This document shows, one piece after another, positions 52,429 to 64,000 of a stretch of DNA of 64,000 nt. The notes beneath the pieces were generated by a model. That model did no database searches. It was not told where the DNA came from and was given only the letters and a program-made list of their open reading frames with translations. The stretch comes from Citrobacter sp. R56 (lineage in GTDB: Bacteria; Pseudomonadota; Gammaproteobacteria; Enterobacterales; Enterobacteriaceae). The DNA is taken from the NCBI RefSeq assembly GCF_016811995.1, contig NZ_CP069159.1, forward strand, positions 1,922,001 to 1,986,000. The letters are read 5' to 3'. Within the stretch, counting starts at the first letter, position 1, and every line of letters starts with the position of its first letter. The position numbers and the translations under genes were made by a program.

Positions 52429-52968
52429 GTGAATAAATCAATGTTGGCGGGTATCGGGATTGGCGTAGCGGCTGCGCTGGGCGTTGCGGCTGTCGCCAGT
52501 CTTAATGTCTTAGAGCGTGGCCCGCAGTATGCTCAGGTTGTTTCTGCAACACCGATTAAGGAAACGGTTAAAACTCCGCGTCAGGAGTGCCATAACGTCA
52601 CGGTCACGCACCGTAAACCCGTCCAGGATGAAAACCGTGTCGCCGGTTCCGTACTTGGCGCGGTTGCCGGTGGGGTTATTGGTCATCAGTTTGGCGGTGG
52701 TCGCGGTAAAGATGTGGCCACGGTCGTGGGTGCGCTGGGCGGCGGTTATGCCGGCAACCAGATCCAGGGCTCAATGCAGGAAAATGATACCTACACCTCA
52801 ACCCAGCAGCGTTGTAAAACGGTGTATGACAAGTCTGAAAAGATGCTGGGTTATGATGTCACTTACAAAATTGGCGACCAGCAGGGCAAGATTCGCATGG
52901 ACAAAGATCCCGGTGCGCAGATCCCACTGGATAACAACGGCCAGCTCATTTTGACTAACAAAGCGTAA
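52429..52968 (+). CDS. ycfJ: YcfJ, glycine-zipper envelope protein
   Basis: A 179-residue protein with an N-terminal membrane segment (GIGIGVAAALGVAAVASLNVL) and a glycine-zipper 2TM-type region (VAGSVLGAVAGGVIGHQFGGGRGKDVATVVGALGGGYAGNQIQ), then a soluble C-terminal part with Cys in QQRCKTVYD. Family members affect biofilm and envelope stress in E. coli, without a known mechanism. Start is GTG 52429 after GGAGGAG. Confidence 0.92.
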   Translation: MNKSMLAGIGIGVAAALGVAAVASLNVLERGPQYAQVVSATPIKETVKTPRQECHNVTVTHRKPVQDENRVAGSVLGAVAGGVIGHQFGGGRGKDVATVVGALGGGYAGNQIQGSMQENDTYTSTQQRCKTVYDKSEKMLGYDVTYKIGDQQGKIRMDKDPGAQIPLDNNGQLILTNKA

Positions 52969-52991
52969 AAATAGCTCTACTCTGCACACTT

Positions 52992-53024
52992 GCCCCTCAT
53001 TCGCTCAGGCTGAGGGGCTTTTTT
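52992..53024 (+). terminator. Intrinsic terminator of ycfJ
   Basis: GCCCCTCA (52992-52999) pairs with TGAGGGGC (53011-53018), followed by six T residues. Confidence 0.9.
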
Positions 53025-53087
53025 ATGTCTGCGATGACTATCAGGAGCGGGCGATTGAGTGAATTCGATATGCCCAGCTCGGACAGA

Positions 53088-53720
53088 CTATTTCAGCAGC
53101 TCAGGCCACAGTTTTAGCGTGGTGTGGGTGATCAACATCAGCTTCTCGAATGTTGCACCTTCGCGGGCGCTTATCGACATCCCCTGCAATATACAGTTCA
53201 GAAACTCCGCCAGACTCTGCGGATTACAGTGCGCAGGAATTTCGCCCCGTTCTTGCCGTTGACACAGAAATTGGGTCAGTGTCTGTTCCTGCATCGCATG
53301 GCGTGATTTGACCGTATGCGCAATATCACGAGAAGAGGCTGCCAGCGTCGCGGATGTATTAATCATAAAGCATCCGGCGGGGGTCTCTTTACTGGTGAAG
53401 CAGGTCGCAACGGCGGTGAAGTAATCTTCGAGTGCCGATTCAACACTTTTTTCTTCGCAGAAGAGCTGTGCCTCGTGCTTTGCCGCAAAACGGCTAATGT
53501 AGCGATCCAGCACGGCGCGAAATAACCCTTCTTTGTTGGTAAATTCCGCATATAGCGTCGGCGCTTTCGCCCCGGTTGCTTCTACGAGGTCGGAGAGCGA
53601 TGTCGCTTCATAGCCATGTTGCCAGAAGAGTGTCATGGCCTTATCAAGCGCGGCTTCCCTGTCGAACACTTTTGGTCGGCCACGGCTTTTTTTTGCGCAA
53701 CTTGTTGGGGTAGTTGTCAT
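53088..53720 (-). CDS. comR: ComR, TetR-family repressor of bhsA
   Basis: A 210-residue TetR-family regulator with an N-terminal helix-turn-helix (ALDKAMTLFWQHGYEATSLSDLVEATGAKAPTLYAEF) and a C-terminal ligand domain. In E. coli ComR represses the divergent bhsA (comC) and releases it with copper. Here it is also divergent from bhsA, with a copy of a near-identical 20-base repeat at each promoter. Confidence 0.93.
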   Translation of the reverse strand: MTTTPTSCAKKSRGRPKVFDREAALDKAMTLFWQHGYEATSLSDLVEATGAKAPTLYAEFTNKEGLFRAVLDRYISRFAAKHEAQLFCEEKSVESALEDYFTAVATCFTSKETPAGCFMINTSATLAASSRDIAHTVKSRHAMQEQTLTQFLCQRQERGEIPAHCNPQSLAEFLNCILQGMSISAREGATFEKLMLITHTTLKLWPELLK

Positions 53721-53749
53721 GGTGCCGTTGTACTAGGTTAGGTTTATTG

Positions 53750-53769
53750 AACAACCATTATAAAAATAA
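53750..53769. repeat. Direct repeat copy 1, at comR promoter
   Basis: AACAACCATTATAAAAATAA; identical to copy 2 at 18 of 20 positions. On the minus strand it includes TATAAT, a likely comR -10, with TGGAGA 17 bases before it. Candidate ComR operator (autoregulation). Confidence 0.7.
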
Positions 53770-53850
53770 ACCCGCTCAGTCTCCAGCGGATTAAGGATAA
53801 AAATAAATTAATCTTACGGCGCTGAAAAATAAGGCATTTATAATTAAAGT

Positions 53851-53870
53851 AACGACCATTATAAAAATAC
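53851..53870. repeat. Direct repeat copy 2, upstream of bhsA
   Basis: AACGACCATTATAAAAATAC, 101 bases from copy 1 in the same orientation and just before the CRP box. Candidate ComR operator for bhsA. Confidence 0.7.
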
Positions 53871-53877
53871 ATTGACG

Positions 53878-53893
53878 TGTGACCTGGATCACA
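53878..53893. promoter_or_regulatory. CRP box upstream of bhsA
   Basis: TGTGACCTGGATCACA is an exact match to TGTGA-N6-TCACA. It lies ~70 bases before the bhsA ATG, between the second repeat and the likely -10. Confidence 0.8.
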
Positions 53894-53961
53894 TCTATCA
53901 TTTACCTATCGATCGTTAAGTTAATACTAACGACATCATTCATCTGCTACAGGTCACTATC

Positions 53962-54219
53962 ATGAAAAACGTAAAAACCCTTATCGCTGCCGCTGTTCTG
54001 AGCTCACTTTCATTCGCCAGCTTCGCGGCTGTTGAAGTTCAGGCTACGCCTGCCGGTCAACAAAAAGTGGGTACCATCTCTGCGAATGCAGGGACCAATC
54101 TGGGTTCTCTGGAAGATCAACTGGCGCAGAAAGCGGATGAGATGGGGGCGAAATCCTTCCGTATTACTTCCGTTACCGGTCCTAACACTCTTCACGGAAC
54201 GGCGGTTATTTACAAATAA
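53962..54219 (+). CDS. bhsA: BhsA (ComC), stress-induced outer-membrane-associated protein
   Basis: An 85-residue secreted protein of the YhcN/DUF1471 family with a signal peptide (LIAAAVLSSLSFASFA) and mature part with GTISANAGTNLGSLEDQLAQKADEMGAKSFRITSVTG and HGTAVIYK at the end. In E. coli BhsA lowers outer-membrane permeability to copper and affects biofilm and stress tolerance. It is divergent from its repressor gene comR. Confidence 0.95.
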   Translation: MKNVKTLIAAAVLSSLSFASFAAVEVQATPAGQQKVGTISANAGTNLGSLEDQLAQKADEMGAKSFRITSVTGPNTLHGTAVIYK

Positions 54220-54255
54220 GCATGACTCCCTCATCAATGCCTGTTTAATTGCCAC

Positions 54256-54286
54256 AAAAAACCCCGCGATGTTTGCGGGGTTTTTA
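54256..54286. terminator. Bidirectional terminator, bhsA / ldtC
   Basis: AAAACCCCGC (54258-54267) pairs with GCGGGGTTTT (54275-54284), with T-run right and A-run left, between converging genes. Confidence 0.9.
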
Positions 54287-54298
54287 TATGCTGAGTCT

Positions 54299-55264
54299 CT
54301 ACATCGCCTGTGGTGTGGCATCCTGATGGCGGGTGACATCCACCGGCATACCGGAACGCACTTCCATAACATGTTCCATGACCGCCGCATCGGTCTGCGC
54401 TGAGGCTTTAAATGCCTGCATGGCGCTGTTCAGGTTAATGGGCAATACCTGCGGGTCATCGTTCAGATTCTTCGACAACGGCTGATGCACTTCCACCAGA
54501 CGTACACCGCCCGGTTCTACAGAGGCTTTGATTGGCGTATTGATGATATTCACTTTTGTCCCAGGCGTGACCTGGCGGAATAATGTCTCAATATCACCGT
54601 CACGTAAGCGAATACACCCTGAGCTGACGCGCATGCCTATACCAAAATCGGCATTGGTGCCATGCAGCAGATAAACCCCGCCGTAGGCAGCTAAGCGAAT
54701 CGCATGATGCCCCATAGGATTATCCGGTCCGGCAGGGACCACGGCAGGGAGGTCAACCCCTTGCGCTTTGTAACGGGCGCGAATATTCGCCGTTGGGGTC
54801 CAGGTCGGATTGGCGCGTTTGTCAGAGATGGTTGTCACCATCGTTGGCGTCAGCGTATCGCCGCCTAACTGACCGATACCGATCGGGTAGACGGTGACCA
54901 CGTTTTTCCCCGGCGGGTAATAGTACAGACGTAACTCCGCAAGGTTGATAACGATCCCTTCGCGCGGCGCGTCTGGCAGGAGGGTTTGCAACGGAATAGT
55001 CAGTACGCTGCCTGCGCGCGGAACATAAGGGTCAACGCCCGGGTTGGCCTGTAGCAGCGCCAGAAAACCGACATTGTATTTCTTTGCGATCGACTCCAGC
55101 GAACCGCCGTTGTTTTCAACGACGTGAAATTTGTTTTCGCCCACCAGCTTGCTGCCCGCCGGAGGCAGTGGCCAGGTGTTCGCTTTGGCAGGCAGCGCAA
55201 CCGCCACGGTCGCGGCTAGGGCACAAAATGCCAGCCAGCGAGAAAAACGCATGTGTAATCTCAT
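54299..55264 (-). CDS. ldtC: LdtC, L,D-transpeptidase attaching Braun lipoprotein
   Basis: A YkuD-domain transpeptidase that attaches Lpp to peptidoglycan. The 321-residue product has a signal peptide (WLAFCALAATVAVALPAKA), a LysM-like segment (FHVVENNGGSLESIAKKYNVGFLALLQANPG), and the YkuD catalytic stretch with His in LLHGTNADFG and Cys in VSSGCIRLRDGD. Three nearby ATGs are in frame (55270, 55264, 55252); 55264 is chosen by length against E. coli (320), without a clear ribosome site. Confidence 0.94.
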   Translation of the reverse strand: MRLHMRFSRWLAFCALAATVAVALPAKANTWPLPPAGSKLVGENKFHVVENNGGSLESIAKKYNVGFLALLQANPGVDPYVPRAGSVLTIPLQTLLPDAPREGIVINLAELRLYYYPPGKNVVTVYPIGIGQLGGDTLTPTMVTTISDKRANPTWTPTANIRARYKAQGVDLPAVVPAGPDNPMGHHAIRLAAYGGVYLLHGTNADFGIGMRVSSGCIRLRDGDIETLFRQVTPGTKVNIINTPIKASVEPGGVRLVEVHQPLSKNLNDDPQVLPINLNSAMQAFKASAQTDAAVMEHVMEVRSGMPVDVTRHQDATPQAM

Positions 55265-55411
55265 CACCATAAATCCATGTAAATCACAGGGTTATTGTTG
55301 CGATAACGTAAACGAGGATTATGACGGCTGGGTATGTCGGGAAGTGCAGGGAAATGCAAAGAGTTTGTAAATCCTGTGCCGGGTGAAGACTGACCTCACC
55401 CGGCACAGTGA

Positions 55412-58400
55412 TTACGCGACGGCGTTTTCTTCCAGTTGTCGCATGAACTGACGTACCCATTCGATGCGGGTTTTACGTTCACCCAGTTCCTGAATAAATT
55501 TCAGTCGGGTTGGCCCGTCCAGACGGAAGTGCTGCGGCTGTTTCTGCAACAGACCGATAAGCCAGACGGGGTTGACGTGGTTTTTCTCAGCGAACTCGAT
55601 GATGCCGCCTTTCTCGTTGCCTTCCAGCTTTTTAATGCCGAGTTTTTGCGCCTGCTGGCGCAGACGGGCAATCTCCAGCAGCGTGCGGGCGGGATCAGGC
55701 AACAGACCAAAACGGTCGATCAGTTCAACTTTTATCTCTTCCAGTTCGTTTTCGCTTTTCGCACTGGCGATACGCTTGTAGAACGAGAGACGGGTGTTCA
55801 CATCAGGGATAAAATCATCCGGCAACAGCGACGGCATACGCAGTTCGACTTCCGTCTGTTGGCTGGTGAGGTCTTCCAGCGACGGTTCGCGCCCGGCTTT
55901 CAGTGCATCGACGGCGTTTTCCAGCAGTTCCATATACAGCGAGAAACCGATGGTTTCCATCGAGCCGCTCTGATCTTCGCCGAGTAATTCCCCCGCGCCA
56001 CGAATTTCGAGATCATGCGTTGCCAGCGCGAAGCCCGCCCCCAGATCCTCAAGCGACGCGATGGCCTCAAGGCGTTTTTGCGCATCGGTGGTCATGGCTT
56101 TTGGATGCGGCGTCAGCAGCCAGGCATACGCCTGATGGTGCGAGCGACCAACACGGCCACGCAACTGGTGCAATTGCGCCAGACCGAAGTGGTCCGCGCG
56201 TTCGATAATGATGGTATTGGCGGTGGGAATGTCGATCCCGGTTTCGATAATCGTGGTACAGACCAGGACGTTAAAGCGCTGATGGTGGAAATCATTCATC
56301 ACGCGTTCCAGTTCACGTTCGCGCATCTGTCCGTGCCCAATCGCGATACGCGCTTCGGGCACCAGTTCCGCCAGCCGGTCCGCCGTTTTCTGAATATTCT
56401 CTACATCGTTGAACAGGTAATACACCTGGCCTCCACGCAACACCTCACGCAGGATCGCCTCACGCACCACCAGATTGTCGTATTCACGGACAAAGGTTTT
56501 GACCGCCAGACGACGGGCGGGCGGGGTGGCAATGATAGAGAGATCGCGCATACCGCTCATCGCCATATTCAGCGTACGTGGGATCGGCGTTGCCGTCAGC
56601 GTCAGAATGTCTACGTCGGCGCGCATGGCCTTAATACGCTCTTTGTGACGGACACCAAAACGGTGCTCTTCGTCGACAATCAGCAGGCCTAAATCTTTCA
56701 GTTTTACATCGCTTTGCAGCAGTTTATGGGTGCCGATCAAAATATCGATCTTACCTTCGGCGACCTGCTCAAGAATTTGCGTCTGCTCTTTGGCGCTACG
56801 GAAGCGAGAGAGCATCTCAATACGCACCGGCCAGTTGGCAAAACGATCGCGGAAGTTGTCGAAATGCTGCTGGGCAAGCAGGGTGGTCGGGACCAGAACC
56901 GCCACCTGTTTGTGGTTTTCCACCGCCAGAAACGCGGCGCGCATCGCCACTTCGGTTTTACCAAAACCAACATCGCCGCAGACTAAGCGGTCCATCGCCA
57001 GCGGCTGGCACATATCACTGAGGACCGCGTTGATGGCCTGCGCCTGGTCAGGCGTGGTTTCAAACGGGAAGCTGTCGCAGAATAACTGGTATTGCTCACG
57101 ATCGTGCTTAAAGGCGAAGCCCTCTTTAGCCGCGCGTTGGGCATAAATATCCAGCAACTCTGCCGCCACATCGCGTACTTTTTCCGCCGCTTTCTGCCTG
57201 GCGCGTGACCACGCGTCACCGCCCAGTTTATGCAGCGGCGCATTGTCTTCCGCACCGCCTGCGTAACGGCTGATCAGGTGCAACGACGACACCGGAACAT
57301 ACAATTTGGCGTCATTGGCGTAGGTGAGCATCAGATATTCAGCGGTGATGCCGCCAGCTTCCAGCGTGGTCATACCGGCATAGCGACCGACGCCATGCTC
57401 AAGGTGGACGACAGGCTGACCCGGATGCAACTCGGCCAGGTTGCGGATCAGCGTATCCGGGTTGATAGTCCGGCGGGTATCCTGACGACGCCGCGCGACG
57501 CGCTCGCCGAGCAGATCGCTTTCGCAGATCAGCGCCAGATTACGCTGGGTGTCGACAAATCCATGTTCCGCCGCGCCAATCATCAGGTAGCGACCTGAAT
57601 CGCTCGCTTCATCCAGACGTAAAATTCGCTTAGGCGCAATCTTGATGCGGGCAAGCAGTTCACCGAGGGCTTCCCGGCGACCTTCGCTTTCTACGGAGAA
57701 AATGACCGGACCGGTAAAGGCTTCCAGAAACTTACGCAGGGCATCCAGCGGGGCTTTGTGCTGCGCCTGCACCGCCAGGTCGGGGAGTTTCTGGAAACCC
57801 AGATTGGTATTGGCGGCTTTTTCCGGCAGATGTTCGGTTTTGAGTTGTACCCGGGGCCAACGTTTAAGCTCGGAAAAAAGTTCATCAACGCGTAGCCAGA
57901 GCGATTCCGGCGGTAGAAGCGGGCGCATGGGGTCAACGCCGCGATTTTCGAAACGTGACAGGGTATCGGCCTGGAAGCGCTCGGCGCTGTTTTCCAGGTT
58001 CCCGGTGTTCACCAGTAGCGTATTCGCCGGAAAGTAACTAAACAACGGCGGCAGCGGCTCGCTGAAAAACAGCGGCTGCCAATATTCGATTCCCGCCGGT
58101 AACGTGCCTTTGCTGACCTGCTGATAAATATGTTCAGGGTCGCGTTTCACCTCAAAGGTGTCGCGCCACTGGCTACGGAACAACTCAATGGCCGCTTTGT
58201 CCGTCGGGAATTCGTGCGCAGGTAGCAGGTTAATCGCCTCAACTTCTTCCAGCGTGCGTTGGGTGTCGCTGTCGAACAGGCGCAGGCTGTCAATCTCATC
58301 ATCAAAGAAATCGAGTCGGTAAGGCTGCTCGCTGCCCATCGGGAACAGATCCAGTAACGCGCCGCGGGTGGCGTATTCTCCGTGTTCCATAACCTGATCA

Positions 58401-58858
58401 ACATGACGATATCCTGCGCTCTCCAGTTGCGCGCGTAAGGCATCGCGCGACAATCGCTGGCCCTTTTTCATCACCAGCGCGTGACCATGCAGATAATTGT
58501 GCGGGCAGACGCGCTGCATCAGGGTATTGACCGGCACGATCAGCACGCCACGTTGCATCGACGGGAGTTGATACAGCGTGGAGAGACGCGAGGAGATGAT
58601 CTCCTGGTGCGGCGAAAAACTGTCGTAGGGGAGCGTTTCCCAGTCTGCCAGATTCATCACCATCTGATCGGTGAACTGGCCAATTTCATCATGCAGACGC
58701 AGAGCATTTTGCATATCCGGCGCAATGAGCACGATGGGGCCCGCGTGACGCTCGGCAATCTCCGCGACCTGTGTGGCGCAAGCAGCGCCGGTAAGCTCAC
58801 CCAACTGGCGCTGATCGCCGGCTTTCGTCGGCAGAGTATAACGTTGTTGTTCAGGCAT
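55412..58858 (-). CDS. mfd: Mfd, transcription-repair coupling factor
   Basis: Mfd removes stalled RNA polymerase and recruits UvrA. The 1148-residue product equals the E. coli length. In order: a UvrB-like N-terminal module (to ~340), an RNA polymerase interaction domain (HLEHGVGRYAGMTTLEAGG near 480), the RecG-like translocase with Walker A (DVGFGKTEVAMRAAF), DEEH box (LLIVDEEHRFG), TLTATPIPRTL and the QLRGRVGRS motif VI, and a C-terminal TRCF domain. ATG 58858 gives MPEQQRYTLP; twelve upstream codons are unconserved. Confidence 0.98.
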   Translation of the reverse strand: MPEQQRYTLPTKAGDQRQLGELTGAACATQVAEIAERHAGPIVLIAPDMQNALRLHDEIGQFTDQMVMNLADWETLPYDSFSPHQEIISSRLSTLYQLPSMQRGVLIVPVNTLMQRVCPHNYLHGHALVMKKGQRLSRDALRAQLESAGYRHVDQVMEHGEYATRGALLDLFPMGSEQPYRLDFFDDEIDSLRLFDSDTQRTLEEVEAINLLPAHEFPTDKAAIELFRSQWRDTFEVKRDPEHIYQQVSKGTLPAGIEYWQPLFFSEPLPPLFSYFPANTLLVNTGNLENSAERFQADTLSRFENRGVDPMRPLLPPESLWLRVDELFSELKRWPRVQLKTEHLPEKAANTNLGFQKLPDLAVQAQHKAPLDALRKFLEAFTGPVIFSVESEGRREALGELLARIKIAPKRILRLDEASDSGRYLMIGAAEHGFVDTQRNLALICESDLLGERVARRRQDTRRTINPDTLIRNLAELHPGQPVVHLEHGVGRYAGMTTLEAGGITAEYLMLTYANDAKLYVPVSSLHLISRYAGGAEDNAPLHKLGGDAWSRARQKAAEKVRDVAAELLDIYAQRAAKEGFAFKHDREQYQLFCDSFPFETTPDQAQAINAVLSDMCQPLAMDRLVCGDVGFGKTEVAMRAAFLAVENHKQVAVLVPTTLLAQQHFDNFRDRFANWPVRIEMLSRFRSAKEQTQILEQVAEGKIDILIGTHKLLQSDVKLKDLGLLIVDEEHRFGVRHKERIKAMRADVDILTLTATPIPRTLNMAMSGMRDLSIIATPPARRLAVKTFVREYDNLVVREAILREVLRGGQVYYLFNDVENIQKTADRLAELVPEARIAIGHGQMRERELERVMNDFHHQRFNVLVCTTIIETGIDIPTANTIIIERADHFGLAQLHQLRGRVGRSHHQAYAWLLTPHPKAMTTDAQKRLEAIASLEDLGAGFALATHDLEIRGAGELLGEDQSGSMETIGFSLYMELLENAVDALKAGREPSLEDLTSQQTEVELRMPSLLPDDFIPDVNTRLSFYKRIASAKSENELEEIKVELIDRFGLLPDPARTLLEIARLRQQAQKLGIKKLEGNEKGGIIEFAEKNHVNPVWLIGLLQKQPQHFRLDGPTRLKFIQELGERKTRIEWVRQFMRQLEENAVA

Positions 58859-58986
58859 TCGGTTGTCAGGATCTCTTTTGGGTATACACCACACTATGGG
58901 GGCATATGACTGATAAGCAATGCTCTTTATTATCCTTGATCATCACTCATTAGCAAATGATTCGCCCCCGTACAGGGGCGAAAAAC

Positions 58987-60060
58987 TTACGCGGACGGGC
59001 TCGTGACGGCCTGGCGGGAAGGGGGAGAAAAGAAGAGATCGGCGAAGACCTTCTGCGATACAGTGCGCACGGCAAGCCCCGCCAGAGTACAAAGCAGCAG
59101 ACTGAGGAAGGGATAGACCAGCAACAGCGCGAACTCAATCTGAGGCGACCATGACGCCTGATTCAGTTTAGGCGTCAGGGTTAAGCTGAACGCTTCTACC
59201 AGAATACGGTGGGTGGTGTAGATAGCAATGGTGTTGGAGCCGATGACGTTGAGCAGACCGGACGAACGCATGCCGTAACGCTGCTCGAACTGATAAAACG
59301 CTTTCATGATCAGTACGATTGAAACAAATGAAAGAAGCAATGCGATGTTTGCCAGCCATGCGGCAACCGCCACTACCGCGAGGGTCAGCATGGCAACAGG
59401 ATGACGCCGTAGCGGCGTCTGTTTTATGCCCGTCATGAGCGACCCGCCAAACCAGGCACCGAGGCTGTACCAGGGGAGATTGCGGATCACGCTGTTCATC
59501 CCCCACCACGGCGTCGGGAGAAAATTGATAGTGACGCTCAGTAAGACAAAGACGGCAAACAGCGGTTTTGCCCAGCGGGTGAAGAGTTTACACAGGACAA
59601 AATAGACTATCAGCGCATACAGATACCACAGGCTGGTACTGGCGGTGAGCATCCCGTGCAGAAATGCGTTTACGCTGGTAGCGTAGGCCGCATTTGCGCT
59701 ACTGCTGATATCCCGGTCAGGCGCCAGCCAGTGATTGAGCGAGGTTAATGCCAGCCATTGCACAACGCCCCACAGCGCGAAGACCCACAGAATACTCCAG
59801 ATGCGTTTTTCCACGCACGCCTTCCAGGGGACCGCATCAATATAGCGGCGGATCAAATACCCCGAAATAAAGAAAAAAACGGGCATACGAAACGGCGCAA
59901 GGTAGAGATTGAAATAGATCCAACATTTAGACAGCACCTGCGAAAAGGGATGCTGGAAGGTGGTGAGGTGAGGGTAGAAGGTGATTACCGAGTGATAGAC
60001 TACCACCAGACAAATACATAACCCTTTGATTTGGTTAATCCATAATTCTTTTTGTTTCAT
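58987..60060 (-). CDS. ycfT: YcfT, acyltransferase-3 family membrane protein
   Basis: A 357-residue inner-membrane protein with about ten hydrophobic segments of the acyltransferase 3 family, which acylates envelope or exported sugars. It has WINQIKGLCICLVVVYHSV with the family His and FRMPVFFFISGYLIRR. ATG 60060 gives the E. coli length; 25 upstream codons are ignored. Substrate unknown. An 8-bp stem (58961-58982) lies just past its stop. Confidence 0.93.
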   Translation of the reverse strand: MKQKELWINQIKGLCICLVVVYHSVITFYPHLTTFQHPFSQVLSKCWIYFNLYLAPFRMPVFFFISGYLIRRYIDAVPWKACVEKRIWSILWVFALWGVVQWLALTSLNHWLAPDRDISSSANAAYATSVNAFLHGMLTASTSLWYLYALIVYFVLCKLFTRWAKPLFAVFVLLSVTINFLPTPWWGMNSVIRNLPWYSLGAWFGGSLMTGIKQTPLRRHPVAMLTLAVVAVAAWLANIALLLSFVSIVLIMKAFYQFEQRYGMRSSGLLNVIGSNTIAIYTTHRILVEAFSLTLTPKLNQASWSPQIEFALLLVYPFLSLLLCTLAGLAVRTVSQKVFADLFFSPPSRQAVTSPSA

Positions 60061-60203
60061 AAAGACGGCCTGCCCGTAGTGTTCGACGTAGCCTGCGATC
60101 CTGCGGGTCATGCGTGGTGCTGTAATGGGTAACAATCTGCTTTTTGTATTTTTAAGATAAAGATCAGGTCAGGATGAGAGCGCGGAGTGGGTCACTTTAG
60201 TAA

Positions 60204-63458
<3,255 letters not shown>

Positions 63459-63486
63459 CTGCGGTACACAGAAACAAGGAGCGGCG

Positions 63487-64000
63487 ATGTATTACGGGTT
63501 TGACATTGGCGGGACCAAAATTGCGTTAGGCGTGTTTGATAACAAACGGCATTTGCAGTGGGAAAAGCGTGTGCCAACCCCTCGCGACAGCTATGTGGCT
63601 TTTCTGGATGCCGTGTGTGATTTGGTCGCTGAGGCCGATGCGCGATTTGGCGTTAAAGGCAGCGTCGGCATCGGTATTCCCGGTATGCCTGAGACGGCGG
63701 ACGGTACGTTGTACGCCGCCAATGTGCCTGCCGCCAGCGGCAAACCTCTACGTGCCGACCTCAGCGCTCGCCTGGATCGTGATGTTCGCCTGGATAACGA
63801 CGCCAACTGTTTTGCCCTCTCCGAAGCCTGGGACGATGAGTTTACGCAGTATCCGCTGGTGATGGGGCTGATCCTCGGCACCGGTGTCGGTGGCGGTCTG
63901 GTTATCAATGGAAAATCGATCGCCGGACACAGCTACATTACCGGTGAATTTGGTCATATCCGCTTACCGGTGGATGCACTCACGCTGATGGGTTTTGACT
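63487..64000 (+). CDS. nagK: NagK, N-acetylglucosamine kinase (5' part, cut by window end)
   Basis: The first 171 codons of NagK, a ROK-family kinase that phosphorylates GlcNAc from wall recycling. Visible are the phosphate-binding start [18 protein letters not shown], the catalytic Asp in [16 protein letters not shown], the second phosphate loop [15 protein letters not shown] and the ROK zinc-region start [12 protein letters not shown] 63487 follows AAGGAGCGG. The zinc-binding Cys cluster lies beyond the window. Confidence 0.96.
   Translation, partial: MYYGFDIGGTKIALGVFDNKRHLQWEKRVPTPRDSYVAFLDAVCDLVAEADARFGVKGSVGIGIPGMPETADGTLYAANVPAASGKPLRADLSARLDRDVRLDNDANCFALSEAWDDEFTQYPLVMGLILGTGVGGGLVINGKSIAGHSYITGEFGHIRLPVDALTLMGFD

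Noticed and set aside
55436-58909. Several open frames antisense to mfd
   Set aside because: Shadows of a long GC-rich gene; no ribosome sites or family features.
58961-58982. Stem TTCGCCCC/GGGGCGAA between mfd and ycfT as a terminator
   Set aside because: The T-run lies on the wrong side for ycfT, so it is only noted as a hairpin.

Overview
The window looks like the chromosome of a motile enterobacterium close to Salmonella and Escherichia, most likely a Citrobacter; the species cannot be fixed from this sequence alone. Nearly every core gene has the length and motifs of its E. coli counterpart, and gene order follows E. coli in two long runs. No tRNA, rRNA, CRISPR array, transposase or phage gene was seen.

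Region 1 (1-24.6 kb) is the chemotaxis and flagellar export locus: motB end, cheA, cheW, then tar, cheR, cheB, cheY, cheZ, then flhB, flhA, flhE. It is opened in two places by accessory DNA. Between cheW and tar lie a roughly 500-base hairpin-rich non-coding block, a DAACS-family dicarboxylate/amino acid symporter and a five-gene archaic (Csu-type, spore coat U domain) chaperone-usher pilus operon. Between cheZ and flhB lies a four-gene classical chaperone-usher operon on the opposite strand. The FliA (sigma-28) promoter of the tar operon is intact just after the first insertion, so both insertions sit at operon boundaries. tap is absent.

Region 2 (24.6-29.6 kb) is a second accessory stretch: a GPH-type sugar transporter with a GH105 unsaturated glucuronyl/galacturonyl hydrolase, preceded by a promoter whose spacer holds a KdgR-like operator, and a PBP2 (MrdA) paralogue resembling Salmonella PBP2SAL, which also sits next to argS.

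Region 3 (29.7-46.5 kb) is conserved housekeeping DNA: argS, yecM, cutC (with the MicL small RNA in its 3' part), cmoBA, yecN, yecE, yecD, aspS, nudB, yebC, ruvC, ruvAB, the znuBC/znuA zinc importer and mepM. torYZ and yebB, present here in E. coli K-12, are missing.

Region 4 (46.7-64.0 kb) is a second E. coli-syntenic run that in E. coli lies far away across the terminus: hinT, ycfL, lpoB, thiK, nagZ, ycfP, ndh, ycfJ, comR, bhsA, ldtC, mfd, ycfT, lolCDE and the start of nagK. The mepM/hinT junction is therefore a rearrangement breakpoint relative to E. coli.

Regulatory sites that can be read directly include a FliA promoter (tar), a LexA box (ruvAB), a Zur box (znuCB/znuA), an FNR box (ndh), a perfect CRP box and paired direct repeats (comR/bhsA), a sigma-E-like promoter (micL), a KdgR-like box (transporter/GH105), and many intrinsic terminators.
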